Positions 16,362-24,925 of a DNA stretch of 64,000 nt are shown here, piece after piece. The notes under the pieces were generated by a model. The model did not search any database. It was not told where the DNA came from and saw only the letters and a list, made by a program, of their open reading frames with translations. The stretch spans positions 1 to 64,000 of the forward strand of contig JANQSA010000048.1 in the NCBI GenBank assembly GCA_028284285.1. The letters are read 5' to 3'. The DNA is from Croceivirga sp. Lineage in GTDB: Bacteria > Bacteroidota > Bacteroidia > Flavobacteriales > Flavobacteriaceae. The position numbers were made by a program, and so were the translations under genes. Positions within the stretch are counted from its first letter, which is position 1, and each line of letters starts with the position of its first letter.

Positions 16362-18722
16362 ATGAGAAATCTATGCTCCCTTCTTTTCTTCCTACCTGTC
16401 TTTTTTGGCAATTTCCTTTTGGCACAAACCGCTTCTGTTTCAGGCAAGGTCACGAGCAATGGGGAAGCCATCCCCTTTGCCAGTATCTACATCAAGGAGG
16501 GTACCGTGGGTACCAGCGCCGATAAAGAGGGTAATTATGAATTAACGGCACCTCCCGGCACTATCACCCTGGTGGCACAGGCCCAGGGCTACCGCACCCA
16601 AAATAAGGAAGTGACCCTGGTGGAAGGGACCGCACAGAAGGTTGATTTTTCACTTTTGGAAGATATATTAGGGCTTGAAGAAGTAGTGGTAAGCGCTACC
16701 CGGAACCGTGTGGAACGAAGGAGTGCGCCTGTGGTGGTATCTTCGTTAAAACCCAGATTGTTAACGGCCACACAATCCATTACGGTCGCGGAAGGCCTCA
16801 ACTTTGCCCCGGGGGTACGCGTAGAAACCAACTGCCAGAACTGTGGGTTCACGCAAGTGCGATTAAATGGCCTGGACGGTGCATATACCCAAATACTCCT
16901 TAACAGCCGACCCATATTTACATCACTGCTGGGAGTGTATGGGCTGGAACAGATCCCCACCAACATTATTGAGCGTGTGGAAGTAGTGCGTAGCGGAGGT
17001 TCGGCCTTGTATGGTTCCAATGCCATCGCCGGCACCGTTAACATCATCACCAAGGACCCCGTTTTGAACACCTGGGAAATTGGAAGCAACCTGTCCATCA
17101 TTGATGGAGATGCCGTGGACCGTATTGTTAATTTCAATAGCTCTATAGTGGCAGATGACCTTAAAAGCGGGATTACCCTTTTTGGTACGTATCGTAACCG
17201 GGAAGCCTATGACGCTAACGATGATGGGTTTACGGAATTGGTAGAACTCCGCAACACAACGGTAGGCGCTAAAGCTTTTTTCAGACCTACGGATAGAAGT
17301 CGGGTTTCGGTAAATCTGAATGCCATACGGGAATACCGTCGCGGTGGTGACCGTTTGGATCTGGCGCCCCAATTCACCGATATTACCGAAGAGCTGGACC
17401 ACGATACCTTTATTGGCGGAGCGGATTATGAAGTGGACAGTAAAGACAACTCCCAAAAAATTCAAATATACACTTCGGCTTCCTATACCAACAGGGACAG
17501 TTACTATGGTGGCTTGGGGGGCGCACGTACCCGGCAGGACAGCCTGTTGGCCAACAATGCCTTTGGAACCACTGAAGACCTGGCCTGGGTTAATGGTATG
17601 CAGTTCACCAAAGTATTCAAAAACAAGGATGTGTTAACGGCAGGTGCCGAATACAACTTTAGCACTACCGAAGATCAGATTCCAGGCTATAACCGACTTG
17701 TTGACCAAAGCATTAATACCCTAGGGGGGTATGCCCAATACGAATGGAAGCCTTCGGATAGATTTACTGCATTACTGGGAACACGATTGGATAATGTTAC
17801 TGTAGATGGAGACTATACCATTGGTGGTATTGCCAGGGCATTGGATTTGAGCCAAACGGCACTTTCTCCGCGACTTACCCTGTCCTATCAAATTTCTGAA
17901 GAACTTCGTCTGAGAGGAGGCTATGCCCGTGGATTCAGGGCACCGCAGACCTTTAATGAAGACCTGCATATTTCGAGCGTTGGCGGCGAACCCCAGTTTG
18001 TGATCTTGTCCGATGATCTGGATACGGAATTCTCCAATGCATTTACAGCTTCTCTAAACTATTCCAAAACGATAGATCTTGTACAGATGGATTTTTTGGT
18101 GGAAGGCTTCTACACCATTTTGGAAGACCCCTTTACCTTAGTAAGCACCGGAGCTGTTTTAGAGAATGGTTCTATCCTGGAAGAAGTACGAAACGGGGTA
18201 GGCGCACGAGTGTTTGGTTCCAACTTTGAGTTTGGAGTTTCCCCAAATCCCGAATGGCGCTTTCAACTGGGTGGCACCTTGCAACAAACCGAATGGGACG
18301 AACCGCAACTCCTTTTTGAAAGCGATGGCACACCCGGGGAAAGCGATATTGTGATCGATGAATTTGTGCGTGTTCCTAACTTCTATGGGTACCTGAACAC
18401 TACCTGGATTCCAAGCAACGCCTTTAATGTAGACATAACAGGCACGTACACGGGAAGCATGACCGTCCCCCGGGTAATAAGTGACACCGGATTTTTAGAA
18501 TTGAATGAGGTGAATTCCTTTTTTGACCTCAACATCAAACTGGAAACACATTTCGACTTTAGTGACTCCTTTATGGTTACGGTTTTCGGAGGGGTTACCA
18601 ACCTGTTTAATAGCTTCCAGGACGATTTTGAAGTAGGCCCCACCAGGGATTCCGACTATATCTATGGCCCGGATGCGCCCAGAGCTTTCTTTTTCGGATT
18701 AAAATTTGGCAAACTTCACTAA
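16362..18722 (+). CDS. TonB-dependent outer-membrane receptor (metal-responsive)
   Basis: Starting at ATG 16362 instead of the tracked TTG, the protein has 786 residues with signal peptide MRNLCSLLFFLPVFFGNFLLAQ. A carboxypeptidase-D-like beta domain (~25-105, SGKVTSNGEAIPFASIYI) is followed by a plug domain (~115-225) with a CQNCGF motif and VRLNGLDG, then a 22-strand-type barrel ending in an aromatic residue (RAFFFGLKFGKLH). The plug CxxC is a feature I associate with a subgroup of metal or metal-chelate receptors. Divergent from dtxR/zip and preceded by GTCTA palindromes, it most likely imports a Mn, Fe or Zn complex under repressor control. Confidence 0.9.
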   Translation: MRNLCSLLFFLPVFFGNFLLAQTASVSGKVTSNGEAIPFASIYIKEGTVGTSADKEGNYELTAPPGTITLVAQAQGYRTQNKEVTLVEGTAQKVDFSLLEDILGLEEVVVSATRNRVERRSAPVVVSSLKPRLLTATQSITVAEGLNFAPGVRVETNCQNCGFTQVRLNGLDGAYTQILLNSRPIFTSLLGVYGLEQIPTNIIERVEVVRSGGSALYGSNAIAGTVNIITKDPVLNTWEIGSNLSIIDGDAVDRIVNFNSSIVADDLKSGITLFGTYRNREAYDANDDGFTELVELRNTTVGAKAFFRPTDRSRVSVNLNAIREYRRGGDRLDLAPQFTDITEELDHDTFIGGADYEVDSKDNSQKIQIYTSASYTNRDSYYGGLGGARTRQDSLLANNAFGTTEDLAWVNGMQFTKVFKNKDVLTAGAEYNFSTTEDQIPGYNRLVDQSINTLGGYAQYEWKPSDRFTALLGTRLDNVTVDGDYTIGGIARALDLSQTALSPRLTLSYQISEELRLRGGYARGFRAPQTFNEDLHISSVGGEPQFVILSDDLDTEFSNAFTASLNYSKTIDLVQMDFLVEGFYTILEDPFTLVSTGAVLENGSILEEVRNGVGARVFGSNFEFGVSPNPEWRFQLGGTLQQTEWDEPQLLFESDGTPGESDIVIDEFVRVPNFYGYLNTTWIPSNAFNVDITGTYTGSMTVPRVISDTGFLELNEVNSFFDLNIKLETHFDFSDSFMVTVFGGVTNLFNSFQDDFEVGPTRDSDYIYGPDAPRAFFFGLKFGKLH

Positions 18723-18831
18723 GAAGCTGACTAAATGTAATGGTTGGTAGCCATAGACTTAAGTGAAGTTCAAAAAACATAAAGTGACTATCTCCCTAAC
18801 CTTAAAGGTATAATTTATTGTAATAGAACGT

Positions 18832-19416
18832 ATGGAGACACTACTTTTAAAAATTGGGTATGCTATAGTGTTGATAGGAACGTTTATTATTCGCTATCCC
18901 CATGAAAAGCGAAATAGATCCAATACCATTAGAGTTGACAAGAAGCATACTTTGGAAAAGATACTCTTAGGCCTGGTATTTCTGGGAATGATGATAATTC
19001 CGCTTATTTATATTTTCACATCCTGGTTATCCTTTGCTGATTACGTACTTCCAAATTCACTCCATATATTAGGGCTATTGTTAATTATTCCGACGCTATG
19101 GCTCTTTTATAGGTCCCACAAAGATTTAGGAACAAATTGGTCTGTATCACTGGAAATTAAAGATGGACACCAAATTGTTGAAACAGGAGTCTATAAATAT
19201 GTGCGGCATCCAATGTATACTGCAATTTGGCTTTGGTGCTTTGTCCAGATTTTGCTTTTGAACAACTATATTGCAGGACTCTCGGGTTTGCTTTGTTTTG
19301 GCCTCCTCTATTTGCTCCGCGTTAAAAAAGAAGAAAGTATGATGCTTCAAGAGTTTGGACAAGAATATGAGGACTATATGAAAAGAACCAGGCGAATTAT
19401 CCCGTTTGTACTTTGA
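18832..19416 (+). CDS. Isoprenylcysteine carboxyl methyltransferase (ICMT)-family membrane protein
   Basis: A 194-residue membrane protein with four or five hydrophobic helices. The C-terminal half carries the ICMT/PEMT-type SAM-binding signature: GVYKYVRHPMYTA, then EESMMLQEFGQEYEDYMKRTRRIIP. In bacteria such proteins methylate lipids or small substrates at the membrane, since protein prenylation is absent; the substrate is unknown. It is followed, after ~120 bases, by a thioredoxin-like gene, with no clear operon. Confidence 0.85.
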   Translation: METLLLKIGYAIVLIGTFIIRYPHEKRNRSNTIRVDKKHTLEKILLGLVFLGMMIIPLIYIFTSWLSFADYVLPNSLHILGLLLIIPTLWLFYRSHKDLGTNWSVSLEIKDGHQIVETGVYKYVRHPMYTAIWLWCFVQILLLNNYIAGLSGLLCFGLLYLLRVKKEESMMLQEFGQEYEDYMKRTRRIIPFVL

Positions 19417-19536
19417 ATAGAACCTAGATAAATACCATAAGTTGAAATATTCACCCGTGAAAATCTCAAAACAAAAAAACAAAACTCATTTAAACCGAAA
19501 GGGTTGTACTTAAAACCCGACACTATTCCATATAGG

Positions 19537-20025
19537 ATGGACATGAGGTATAACAGATGTATTGTTTTAGTTTGCTTTGTAACCCTATTTTTTGCTTTCA
19601 ATACAACGGCACAGGACAATCATATCAACTGGCTCAGTTTTGAGCAGTTGGAAGACTCGCTTGCTATAAAACCAAAAAAGGTGTTTATCGATTTTTATGC
19701 CGACTGGTGCGTCTACTGTAAAAAGATGGACCAGGCCGCTTTCAGGGATGCCAGGGTGATTTCAAAGTTGACTACCGAGTATTACGCGGTAAAGCTGAAT
19801 GCCGAGACTACCGATACGATCACATTTAGCGGAGCAACTTTTGTTAATAAGCAATTGGGGAAGAAAAGAAATCCCACCCATGAAATTCCGCTGCTTCTGG
19901 CTTCCCGGGAGAACTATCCTTTTTCCCTGCCGGCCATGGTGGTCCTTAATGAAAAGTTTGAGGTCACCGATAGATATTTCGAATACCTTTCCCCAAAGCA
20001 ACTTTACCATGCGCTGGAAGATTAA
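19537..20025 (+). CDS. Exported thioredoxin-fold protein
   Basis: The start is placed at ATG 19537 (MDMRYNRC; 19543 is also possible), giving ~162 residues, because the tracked TTG start would bury the signal peptide. After the signal (LVCFVTLFFAFNTTAQ) comes a thioredoxin fold with the active site DWCVYCKKM (CxxC near residue 55) in a KVFIDFYADWC context, and the cis-Pro strand LPAMVVLNEKFEV. It resembles the DsbD C-terminal or thioredoxin_7 class, so a periplasmic thiol-disulfide role is likely. No redox partner lies next to it. Confidence 0.85.
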   Translation: MDMRYNRCIVLVCFVTLFFAFNTTAQDNHINWLSFEQLEDSLAIKPKKVFIDFYADWCVYCKKMDQAAFRDARVISKLTTEYYAVKLNAETTDTITFSGATFVNKQLGKKRNPTHEIPLLLASRENYPFSLPAMVVLNEKFEVTDRYFEYLSPKQLYHALED

Positions 20026-20190
20026 AGACAAAAAGCTCAAAACACCCCAGGACAGGAGTTTACCACTTGTTTTAAAATAACGTGTATAGTTTTTGTATCT
20101 GTAATTACCCTTCTTAATAGCTCTGGTGAGATCTCTATAAATGATCGCTCCACTCCTATCACAATAGTGGAATGCCCTCTGCGAAATGAT

Positions 20191-20198
20191 TACCTTTG
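20191..20198 (+). promoter_or_regulatory. Putative -7 element of crtY, implying a near-leaderless mRNA
   Basis: TACCTTTG matches TAnnTTTG exactly and ends four bases before the crtY ATG at 20203. If used, the transcript would begin at or beside the start codon. The -33 part is poor, so this is tentative. Confidence 0.35.
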
Positions 20199-20202
20199 AC
20201 TA

Positions 20203-21348
20203 ATGTCCAACTACGACTATATCATCATAGGTGCCGGGGCATCCGGTTTACTTTTGGCGCATTCCCTGGGTAAAGATGCTTTTTTTAAGGACAGGAAAAT
20301 TCTACTGCTAGACAAAAGCGACAAACAAAAAAACGATCGTACCTGGTGCTTTTGGGAAAAGGGTGAGGGCCCATTTGATCATGTGCTCTATAAAACCTGG
20401 CCTAAAATTCATTTTGCCGGGCAACACCTTAACATTACCCCCAATATTGCTCCCTATAGTTATAAAATGATTAGGGGGATTGATTTTTACAATCACTATT
20501 TACAACAACTGCAACACTTTGGCAATATTGATTTTATCCGAGACAGTGTGTCTTCTGTACGGGAAGTGGAACAGGGAAAAATTGCAGTGCAAGGGGAAAA
20601 AGCCATTTATACCGGCCAACAGCTCTTCGACAGCCGATTCGACTACAAACTTTTAAAAACCCAGTCACAATATCCGGTATTGCAGCAGCATTTCCTGGGA
20701 TGGTTTGTAAAGACAGACCAGTCTGTTTTTGATGATACTTCAGCCACTTTTATGGATTTCTCCATCCCCCAAAAAGGGAATACCCGATTTATGTATGTAT
20801 TGCCTTTTTCCAAATCGGAAGCCCTTGTAGAGTATACGCTTTTCTCCGAGCAACCGTTGGAAAAATCGGAATATGAAAATGCGATCCGGGATTACCTTTC
20901 CAATACGTTAGGCGCAAAGGAGTATCAAATTATAGACCGGGAACAGGGTAATATCCCAATGACCTGCTATGATTTTGCAAAAAACAATACGGATCAACAC
21001 CTTCATATCGGTATAGCCGGAGGATGGGCCAAGGCAAGCACCGGATACACCTTCTACAGCTCTGCAAAAAAAGTCCTGCAGCTGGTAACCCATTTAAAAA
21101 AAGGGAAACCGTTAAAAACGTTTGATCCCAAAACGCGGTTTTGGTTCTACGATCTGTTATTGTTAGATATTCTGCATAAAAACAATCACTTAGGCGGTGG
21201 AATTTTTGAATCCCTGTTTAAACGCAGAAAACCACAGCTTATCTTTAAATTCCTGGATGAAGAAACTACCTTTTCAGAAGATCTGTATATCATGGCGGCC
21301 CCTAAACCCTGGCCCTTTATCAAAGCGTTGCTTCAACGGTTGTTCTAA
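20203..21348 (+). CDS. crtY: Lycopene beta-cyclase
   Basis: A 381-residue flavoprotein with an N-terminal dinucleotide-binding motif (YIIIGAGASGLLLA), then the CrtY-type segment NDRTWCFWEKGEG near residue 45. Other typical blocks are MDFSIPQKG, FMYVLPFSKSEALVEYTLF and IGIAGGWAKASTGYTF. The enzyme closes the ends of lycopene to beta-rings, giving beta-carotene, the precursor of zeaxanthin-type yellow pigments of marine flavobacteria. No other crt gene is adjacent, but a polyprenyl synthetase lies 1.3 kb downstream and dxs at 38 kb, so the pigment pathway is scattered. Confidence 0.93.
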   Translation: MSNYDYIIIGAGASGLLLAHSLGKDAFFKDRKILLLDKSDKQKNDRTWCFWEKGEGPFDHVLYKTWPKIHFAGQHLNITPNIAPYSYKMIRGIDFYNHYLQQLQHFGNIDFIRDSVSSVREVEQGKIAVQGEKAIYTGQQLFDSRFDYKLLKTQSQYPVLQQHFLGWFVKTDQSVFDDTSATFMDFSIPQKGNTRFMYVLPFSKSEALVEYTLFSEQPLEKSEYENAIRDYLSNTLGAKEYQIIDREQGNIPMTCYDFAKNNTDQHLHIGIAGGWAKASTGYTFYSSAKKVLQLVTHLKKGKPLKTFDPKTRFWFYDLLLLDILHKNNHLGGGIFESLFKRRKPQLIFKFLDEETTFSEDLYIMAAPKPWPFIKALLQRLF

Positions 21349-21463
21349 CATAACATCCAATAGTCAAAGAAGTGAGGTGCCAAGACGATAGAGAAAAGGT
21401 TCCCTAACCTCTAACTTCCCCCGCTACACCCCATTTTTTGTACACCTTATTTCTTCACGCATT

Positions 21464-21985
21464 TCAACGATTAGTCCGATTACTCCCTCCATTATTGCTC
21501 CGATTATTCCGACCTCTTCTGTTGTTATCGTTATTATCATCCCTCCTAATTGGCCGAGGCGGAGGCGGCACAACTCTTGCCGGAAGAATAACTTTGTATG
21601 TGGCCGTCGTGGTCCCTCCCGGGTAGTAACCCCATACTTCAATTTCACCGATTTCGAGTGGCCGGGACTGCGAGTATTCTCTTGCCAAAACCCTCCGTGT
21701 CCCGCTACCGGTATTGACAAATCTATAAACATCTACTCGTAGGGATTTCCTTGGACCCAAGTTAACGCCATTAACTATTACGTCCGGCCCATCTATTGAA
21801 ACGATTTCCATTTCTGCCCTTCCCTGATAATTATTCTTTTTTTCAATTGCTCCTAATCCAATTCCCCCTTTACCCGCATCCAGCAATAACTGCGTCACGT
21901 TGTACTCAACACCATCTATTACTTCACGACCTTGGGAAACAACCCCTTGAGAGACCAATAACAATAAAACAAACCAATATCGCAT
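21464..21985 (-). CDS. Secreted protein of unknown function with Arg/Asn-rich tail
   Basis: A 173-residue protein with a signal peptide (MRYWFVLLLLVSQGVVSQG). The mature part is mostly predicted beta (AEMEIVSIDGPDVIVNGV, SLRVDVYRFVN). It ends in a proline run (VPPPPRPIRR) and a low-complexity tail rich in Asn, Arg, Asp and Gly. I recognise no family. Its ATG follows the stop codon of the upstream lipoprotein gene by two bases, so the two are one transcription unit. Confidence 0.6.
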   Translation of the reverse strand: MRYWFVLLLLVSQGVVSQGREVIDGVEYNVTQLLLDAGKGGIGLGAIEKKNNYQGRAEMEIVSIDGPDVIVNGVNLGPRKSLRVDVYRFVNTGSGTRRVLAREYSQSRPLEIGEIEVWGYYPGGTTTATYKVILPARVVPPPPRPIRRDDNNDNNRRGRNNRSNNGGSNRTNR

Positions 21986-21987
21986 GA

Positions 21988-22347
21988 CTACAACTTTCTA
22001 TTAAAGGTTAACTTGAATTTTTTGCTCCTGTTCCAATAGCCATGATTTGCTGTGGACACCTTATATTCCTTTTTGAAGACTATAGTATTCTCAATGATTT
22101 CAGGAGTAAAATCTACAAATTGTATATCATCAAATTGAAATCTGGTTTTTGCATCGAATTGCTGTTCACATGGATAAATACATTCCATTTCAATTTTCAC
22201 CAACTCCAGATCCTCATCAAACGTAAAGGTCTGTTCACTGGTAGAATAATCCACGGAAATGATTTCCGTCTCCATAGCGTCTGCTGAAGAGTCTTCCCCA
22301 CAGGAAAACAATGCTAAAACTGCAATCAATAAAACTATTTTTTTCAT
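21988..22347 (-). CDS. Small lipoprotein of unknown function
   Basis: A 119-residue protein with the lipoprotein signal MKKIVLLIAVLALFSCGED. The mature domain is acidic at first, then beta-rich (SEQTFTFDEDLELVKIEMEC, IVFKKEYKVSTANHG), and has two cysteines in CIYPCEQ that may form a disulfide. No family recognised. It leads the two-gene operon with the Arg/Asn-tailed secreted protein and has an inverted repeat ~55 bases upstream. Confidence 0.7.
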   Translation of the reverse strand: MKKIVLLIAVLALFSCGEDSSADAMETEIISVDYSTSEQTFTFDEDLELVKIEMECIYPCEQQFDAKTRFQFDDIQFVDFTPEIIENTIVFKKEYKVSTANHGYWNRSKKFKLTFNRKL

Positions 22348-22400
22348 TAGTTGTAAGTTTATTTTTATACTTAAAGTAAGTTAATATTTTTTATAAGATC

Positions 22401-22422
22401 AAGTAAAAGTTTACGTTTACTT
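22401..22422. promoter_or_regulatory. Operator-like inverted repeat upstream of the lipoprotein operon
   Basis: AAGTAAA-AGTTTACG-TTTACTT is a perfect 7-bp inverted repeat with an 8-base spacer, 54 bases upstream of the minus-strand ATG at 22347. Its symmetry and spacing fit a dimeric regulator site. No cognate regulator is evident. The remainder of 22348-22640 shows nothing else recognisable. Confidence 0.4.
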
Positions 22423-22640
22423 AATCTAAATTTTTAACACCCTTAAAATCTCATAAATAAAGAACAGTACTCCTATTCAAAAAGTAGCATTACAAATAGT
22501 GCAAAAAAATGGGCATGGGCAATCAGGAAGAGTGTACCCACCTCTTTTTTTTGAACCCGGAATGGGGTTTTGGAACATCGTTGTAATATAGTGACACTTA
22601 AGCTGTCGCCCTTAACCAAAGTGTTATTCTACAGTTCTCT

Positions 22641-23615
22641 TTAAACGGTGCGTTTCATCAGATTTTCCCCAAAGGCAATAAGCCCTTGCTTACGTACGGC
22701 ATCAACTTCTGTTTTATCCAAAGCGGCAAAGGCTTTTAAAGTATACCCTTCAATAGCTTTTGAAGTTTCTGTAACCGCTGCTGTGCAGTTAAATAGCTCT
22801 TTAACAGCCTTGATTTTATCTCCTCTATCTCTTGGTTGAACGGAAAAAAGGTCCAACAACTGTTTTTGTTCCGCCTTTGTACCGTTTTCCAAAGCTTTTA
22901 AATACAGGTAGGTCTTCTTGTTCTCAATAATGTCCCCACCAATTTGTTTCCCGAAGGTTTCCGGATCACCAAAAGCATCCAGGTAATCGTCTTGAAGTTG
23001 AAAGGCAATTCCCAGATTTCGTCCAAATTCATAAATCAGGTCCTGATTTTTAGGACCTGTTTTAGCAATAATGCCCCCCATCTTAAGCGCCGCCGCAATT
23101 AAAATAGACGTCTTCAATTCTATCATCTGCAAGTACTCTGCAACCTGGACATCCTTACGGGTTTCAAAATCCATATCCAATTGCTGTCCTTCGCAAACGC
23201 CTATAGCCGTTGTATTGAACAACTGAAATAGCTGATGTAACACTGCACTTTCATAAGACTCCAAAAATTGATAGGAAGCTATGAGCATGGCGTCGCCGGA
23301 AAGGATACCGGTGTTTACATCCCATTTTTCATGGACGGTGGGCTTGCCCCGCCGCAAAGGGGCAGCATCCATAATATCATCATGCACCAGGGAAAAATTA
23401 TGGAATACTTCAATAGCCATGGCGGCATCCAGTGCTTTTTTGTAATCGGTTCCAAAAAGCTCGGTGCTCATCAAGACCAGTACCGGCCGCAGTCGTTTCC
23501 CGCCAAGGTTTAAGATATAGGAAATAGGATCATACAAATTACGGGGTTCCCGCTGCCCTTTATTCATTTCCAGATACTTCAAGAACTCCTCACGATAAAA
23601 TTCCAGGGATTGCAT
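22641..23615 (-). CDS. Polyprenyl (geranylgeranyl-type) diphosphate synthase
   Basis: A 324-residue trans-prenyltransferase. The first Asp-rich motif is VHDDIMDAAPLRRG near residue 83, the second LQDDYLDAFGD near 212; GGKRLRPVLVLM and the KTSILIAAAL helix are also typical. The enzyme condenses isopentenyl diphosphate with allylic diphosphates to C15-C20 or longer chains. With crtY in the neighbourhood, supply of geranylgeranyl diphosphate for carotenoids, or of the quinone side chain, is likely; chain length cannot be read with certainty. Confidence 0.92.
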   Translation of the reverse strand: MQSLEFYREEFLKYLEMNKGQREPRNLYDPISYILNLGGKRLRPVLVLMSTELFGTDYKKALDAAMAIEVFHNFSLVHDDIMDAAPLRRGKPTVHEKWDVNTGILSGDAMLIASYQFLESYESAVLHQLFQLFNTTAIGVCEGQQLDMDFETRKDVQVAEYLQMIELKTSILIAAALKMGGIIAKTGPKNQDLIYEFGRNLGIAFQLQDDYLDAFGDPETFGKQIGGDIIENKKTYLYLKALENGTKAEQKQLLDLFSVQPRDRGDKIKAVKELFNCTAAVTETSKAIEGYTLKAFAALDKTEVDAVRKQGLIAFGENLMKRTV

Positions 23616-23754
23616 AGCTCAATTTTGGTTAAAAATACATCCATTGTTACAAACCATCCCCTCTTACGTCAAATGAGCAGTCTTTTTTTGAGAAAAATGC
23701 AATAGGTTAAAAAACTTTCGTCTCTATAAATGAAACCCGGCTTAAAAAAATGAA

Positions 23755-24285
23755 ATGACCACAGGTAGGGAAAACGATAAGCAACTAACGGATTTTTTTA
23801 CCGAAGAGTACCAAAACCTGCAGGGGTACGTACGGTCAAGAATAGAAAGTCCTGTGGAAGGTGATGCGGAAGATATTGTACAGGAGGTGGCCTTGAAACT
23901 GTTTTCCAGGAAAAACGCCTCCCCAATAGATGATATCGCGGCTTTTGTATATCGCTCCCTTAGGAATAAAATAATTGACGTGATGCGCACAAAAAAAACC
24001 AGGAAATATGATGCCGCTGAAATAGAAGACATATGGTCCGAATTTACAGAAAGGGTTTACGGTCCATCCGGTTATTACTATCCGGATCAGCTTAAAAATA
24101 AATTAAAAGGGGCCATTGCAACACTTAAGCCCATGTATCGCGATATCATCATGGCGGTGGACTTTGAGGGATATACCTACCGGGAAATCTCGGAGCAGAC
24201 CGGGATTGCCTCAGGCACATTAATGTCCAGAAGGCACAGGGCCTTATCCGTATTAGCTAAAAAATTGGAAGTGAATAACGTTTAA
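23755..24285 (+). CDS. ECF-type RNA polymerase sigma factor
   Basis: A 176-residue sigma-70 family protein with region 2 (YVRSRIESPVEGDAEDIVQEVALKLF, residues ~25-60) and region 4 (LKPMYRDIIMAVDFEGYTYREISEQTGIASGTLMSRRHRA, ~120-165). It lacks regions 1 and 3, as ECF factors do. The next gene, ten bases downstream, is a small membrane protein and not a recognisable FecR- or zinc-type anti-sigma factor. The regulon is unknown. Confidence 0.9.
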   Translation: MTTGRENDKQLTDFFTEEYQNLQGYVRSRIESPVEGDAEDIVQEVALKLFSRKNASPIDDIAAFVYRSLRNKIIDVMRTKKTRKYDAAEIEDIWSEFTERVYGPSGYYYPDQLKNKLKGAIATLKPMYRDIIMAVDFEGYTYREISEQTGIASGTLMSRRHRALSVLAKKLEVNNV

Positions 24286-24295
24286 AACAAAAATT

Positions 24296-24727
24296 ATGGA
24301 ACCAGAAGCAACTATTAAAAGAAAGGTAGCACGCAACGTAGAATATTACATTAAATCGGCATTTAAGGTTTTCTTTTTTATCCTGTTCATCATTTTGGTT
24401 ACCCTGTTGGTAGGCTACATCGTTATGTGGCTATGGAATTGGCTCATGCCAGAATTGTTCGGTTTAAAAACCCTTACCTACTGGCAGGCTGTGGGGTTAC
24501 TTTTTCTGGCCAAAATATTTTTCGGTTTCGGAAGCGGCGGGCCTGGAAAGGGCAATGGAAAACGAAAATTCAGAAAAAAGTTCTCCAAAGAAAAATGCGG
24601 GGGATTGCGCAGGGATTTCGACGACTGGAAACTATATGACCGGTTCTGGAAAGAAGAAGGAGAAAATGCTTTTAAGAACTATGTACATAAAATTAAAGGG
24701 GATGAAGAAGACGAAAAAACAAGCTGA
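24296..24727 (+). CDS. Small membrane protein co-transcribed with the ECF sigma factor
   Basis: A 143-residue protein with two hydrophobic helices (residues ~22-48 and ~60-80), a Gly/Lys-rich stretch (FGFGSGGPGKGNGKRKFRKKF) and a charged C-terminal tail. The start lies ten bases after the sigma-factor stop codon, so they form an operon. No known anti-sigma fold is visible, but a membrane partner next to an ECF sigma factor is a candidate regulator of it (inference from position only). Confidence 0.7.
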   Translation: MEPEATIKRKVARNVEYYIKSAFKVFFFILFIILVTLLVGYIVMWLWNWLMPELFGLKTLTYWQAVGLLFLAKIFFGFGSGGPGKGNGKRKFRKKFSKEKCGGLRRDFDDWKLYDRFWKEEGENAFKNYVHKIKGDEEDEKTS

Positions 24728-24884
24728 TCTTCGAAAAAATCGGCATCAATTCAGTGGCTTTTACACCATTTCAGGTAAAAAATCCACAACTCGGTCCAAT
24801 TATATCCTGTTCTTTCGTCATTTCATTGAAAATTTGGAGGAAAATTATGAGTTGGTTAAAAAAATGTAAAACTCTGGAAACTTT

Positions 24885-24915
24885 TTTGGTTTTTTGCGTT
24901 TCCTGTATACATTTG
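24885..24915 (+). promoter_or_regulatory. Bacteroidota-type promoter of the efflux operon
   Basis: TTTG at 24885-24888, a 19-base spacer and TACATTTG at 24908-24915 match the -33/-7 consensus. The ATG of the TetR gene is at 24926, so the leader would be only a few bases long. Confidence 0.55.
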
Positions 24916-24925
24916 CCGCTTAATT

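Noticed and set aside
22550-22580. AACCC/GGGTT hairpin as terminator of the polyprenyl synthetase gene
   Set aside because: Only a 5-bp stem and no T-run in the minus-strand direction.
24555-24869. 104-codon ORF overlapping the sigma-linked membrane protein
   Set aside because: Out of frame with a coding region, very Lys/Asn-rich, runs into the promoter of the efflux operon.
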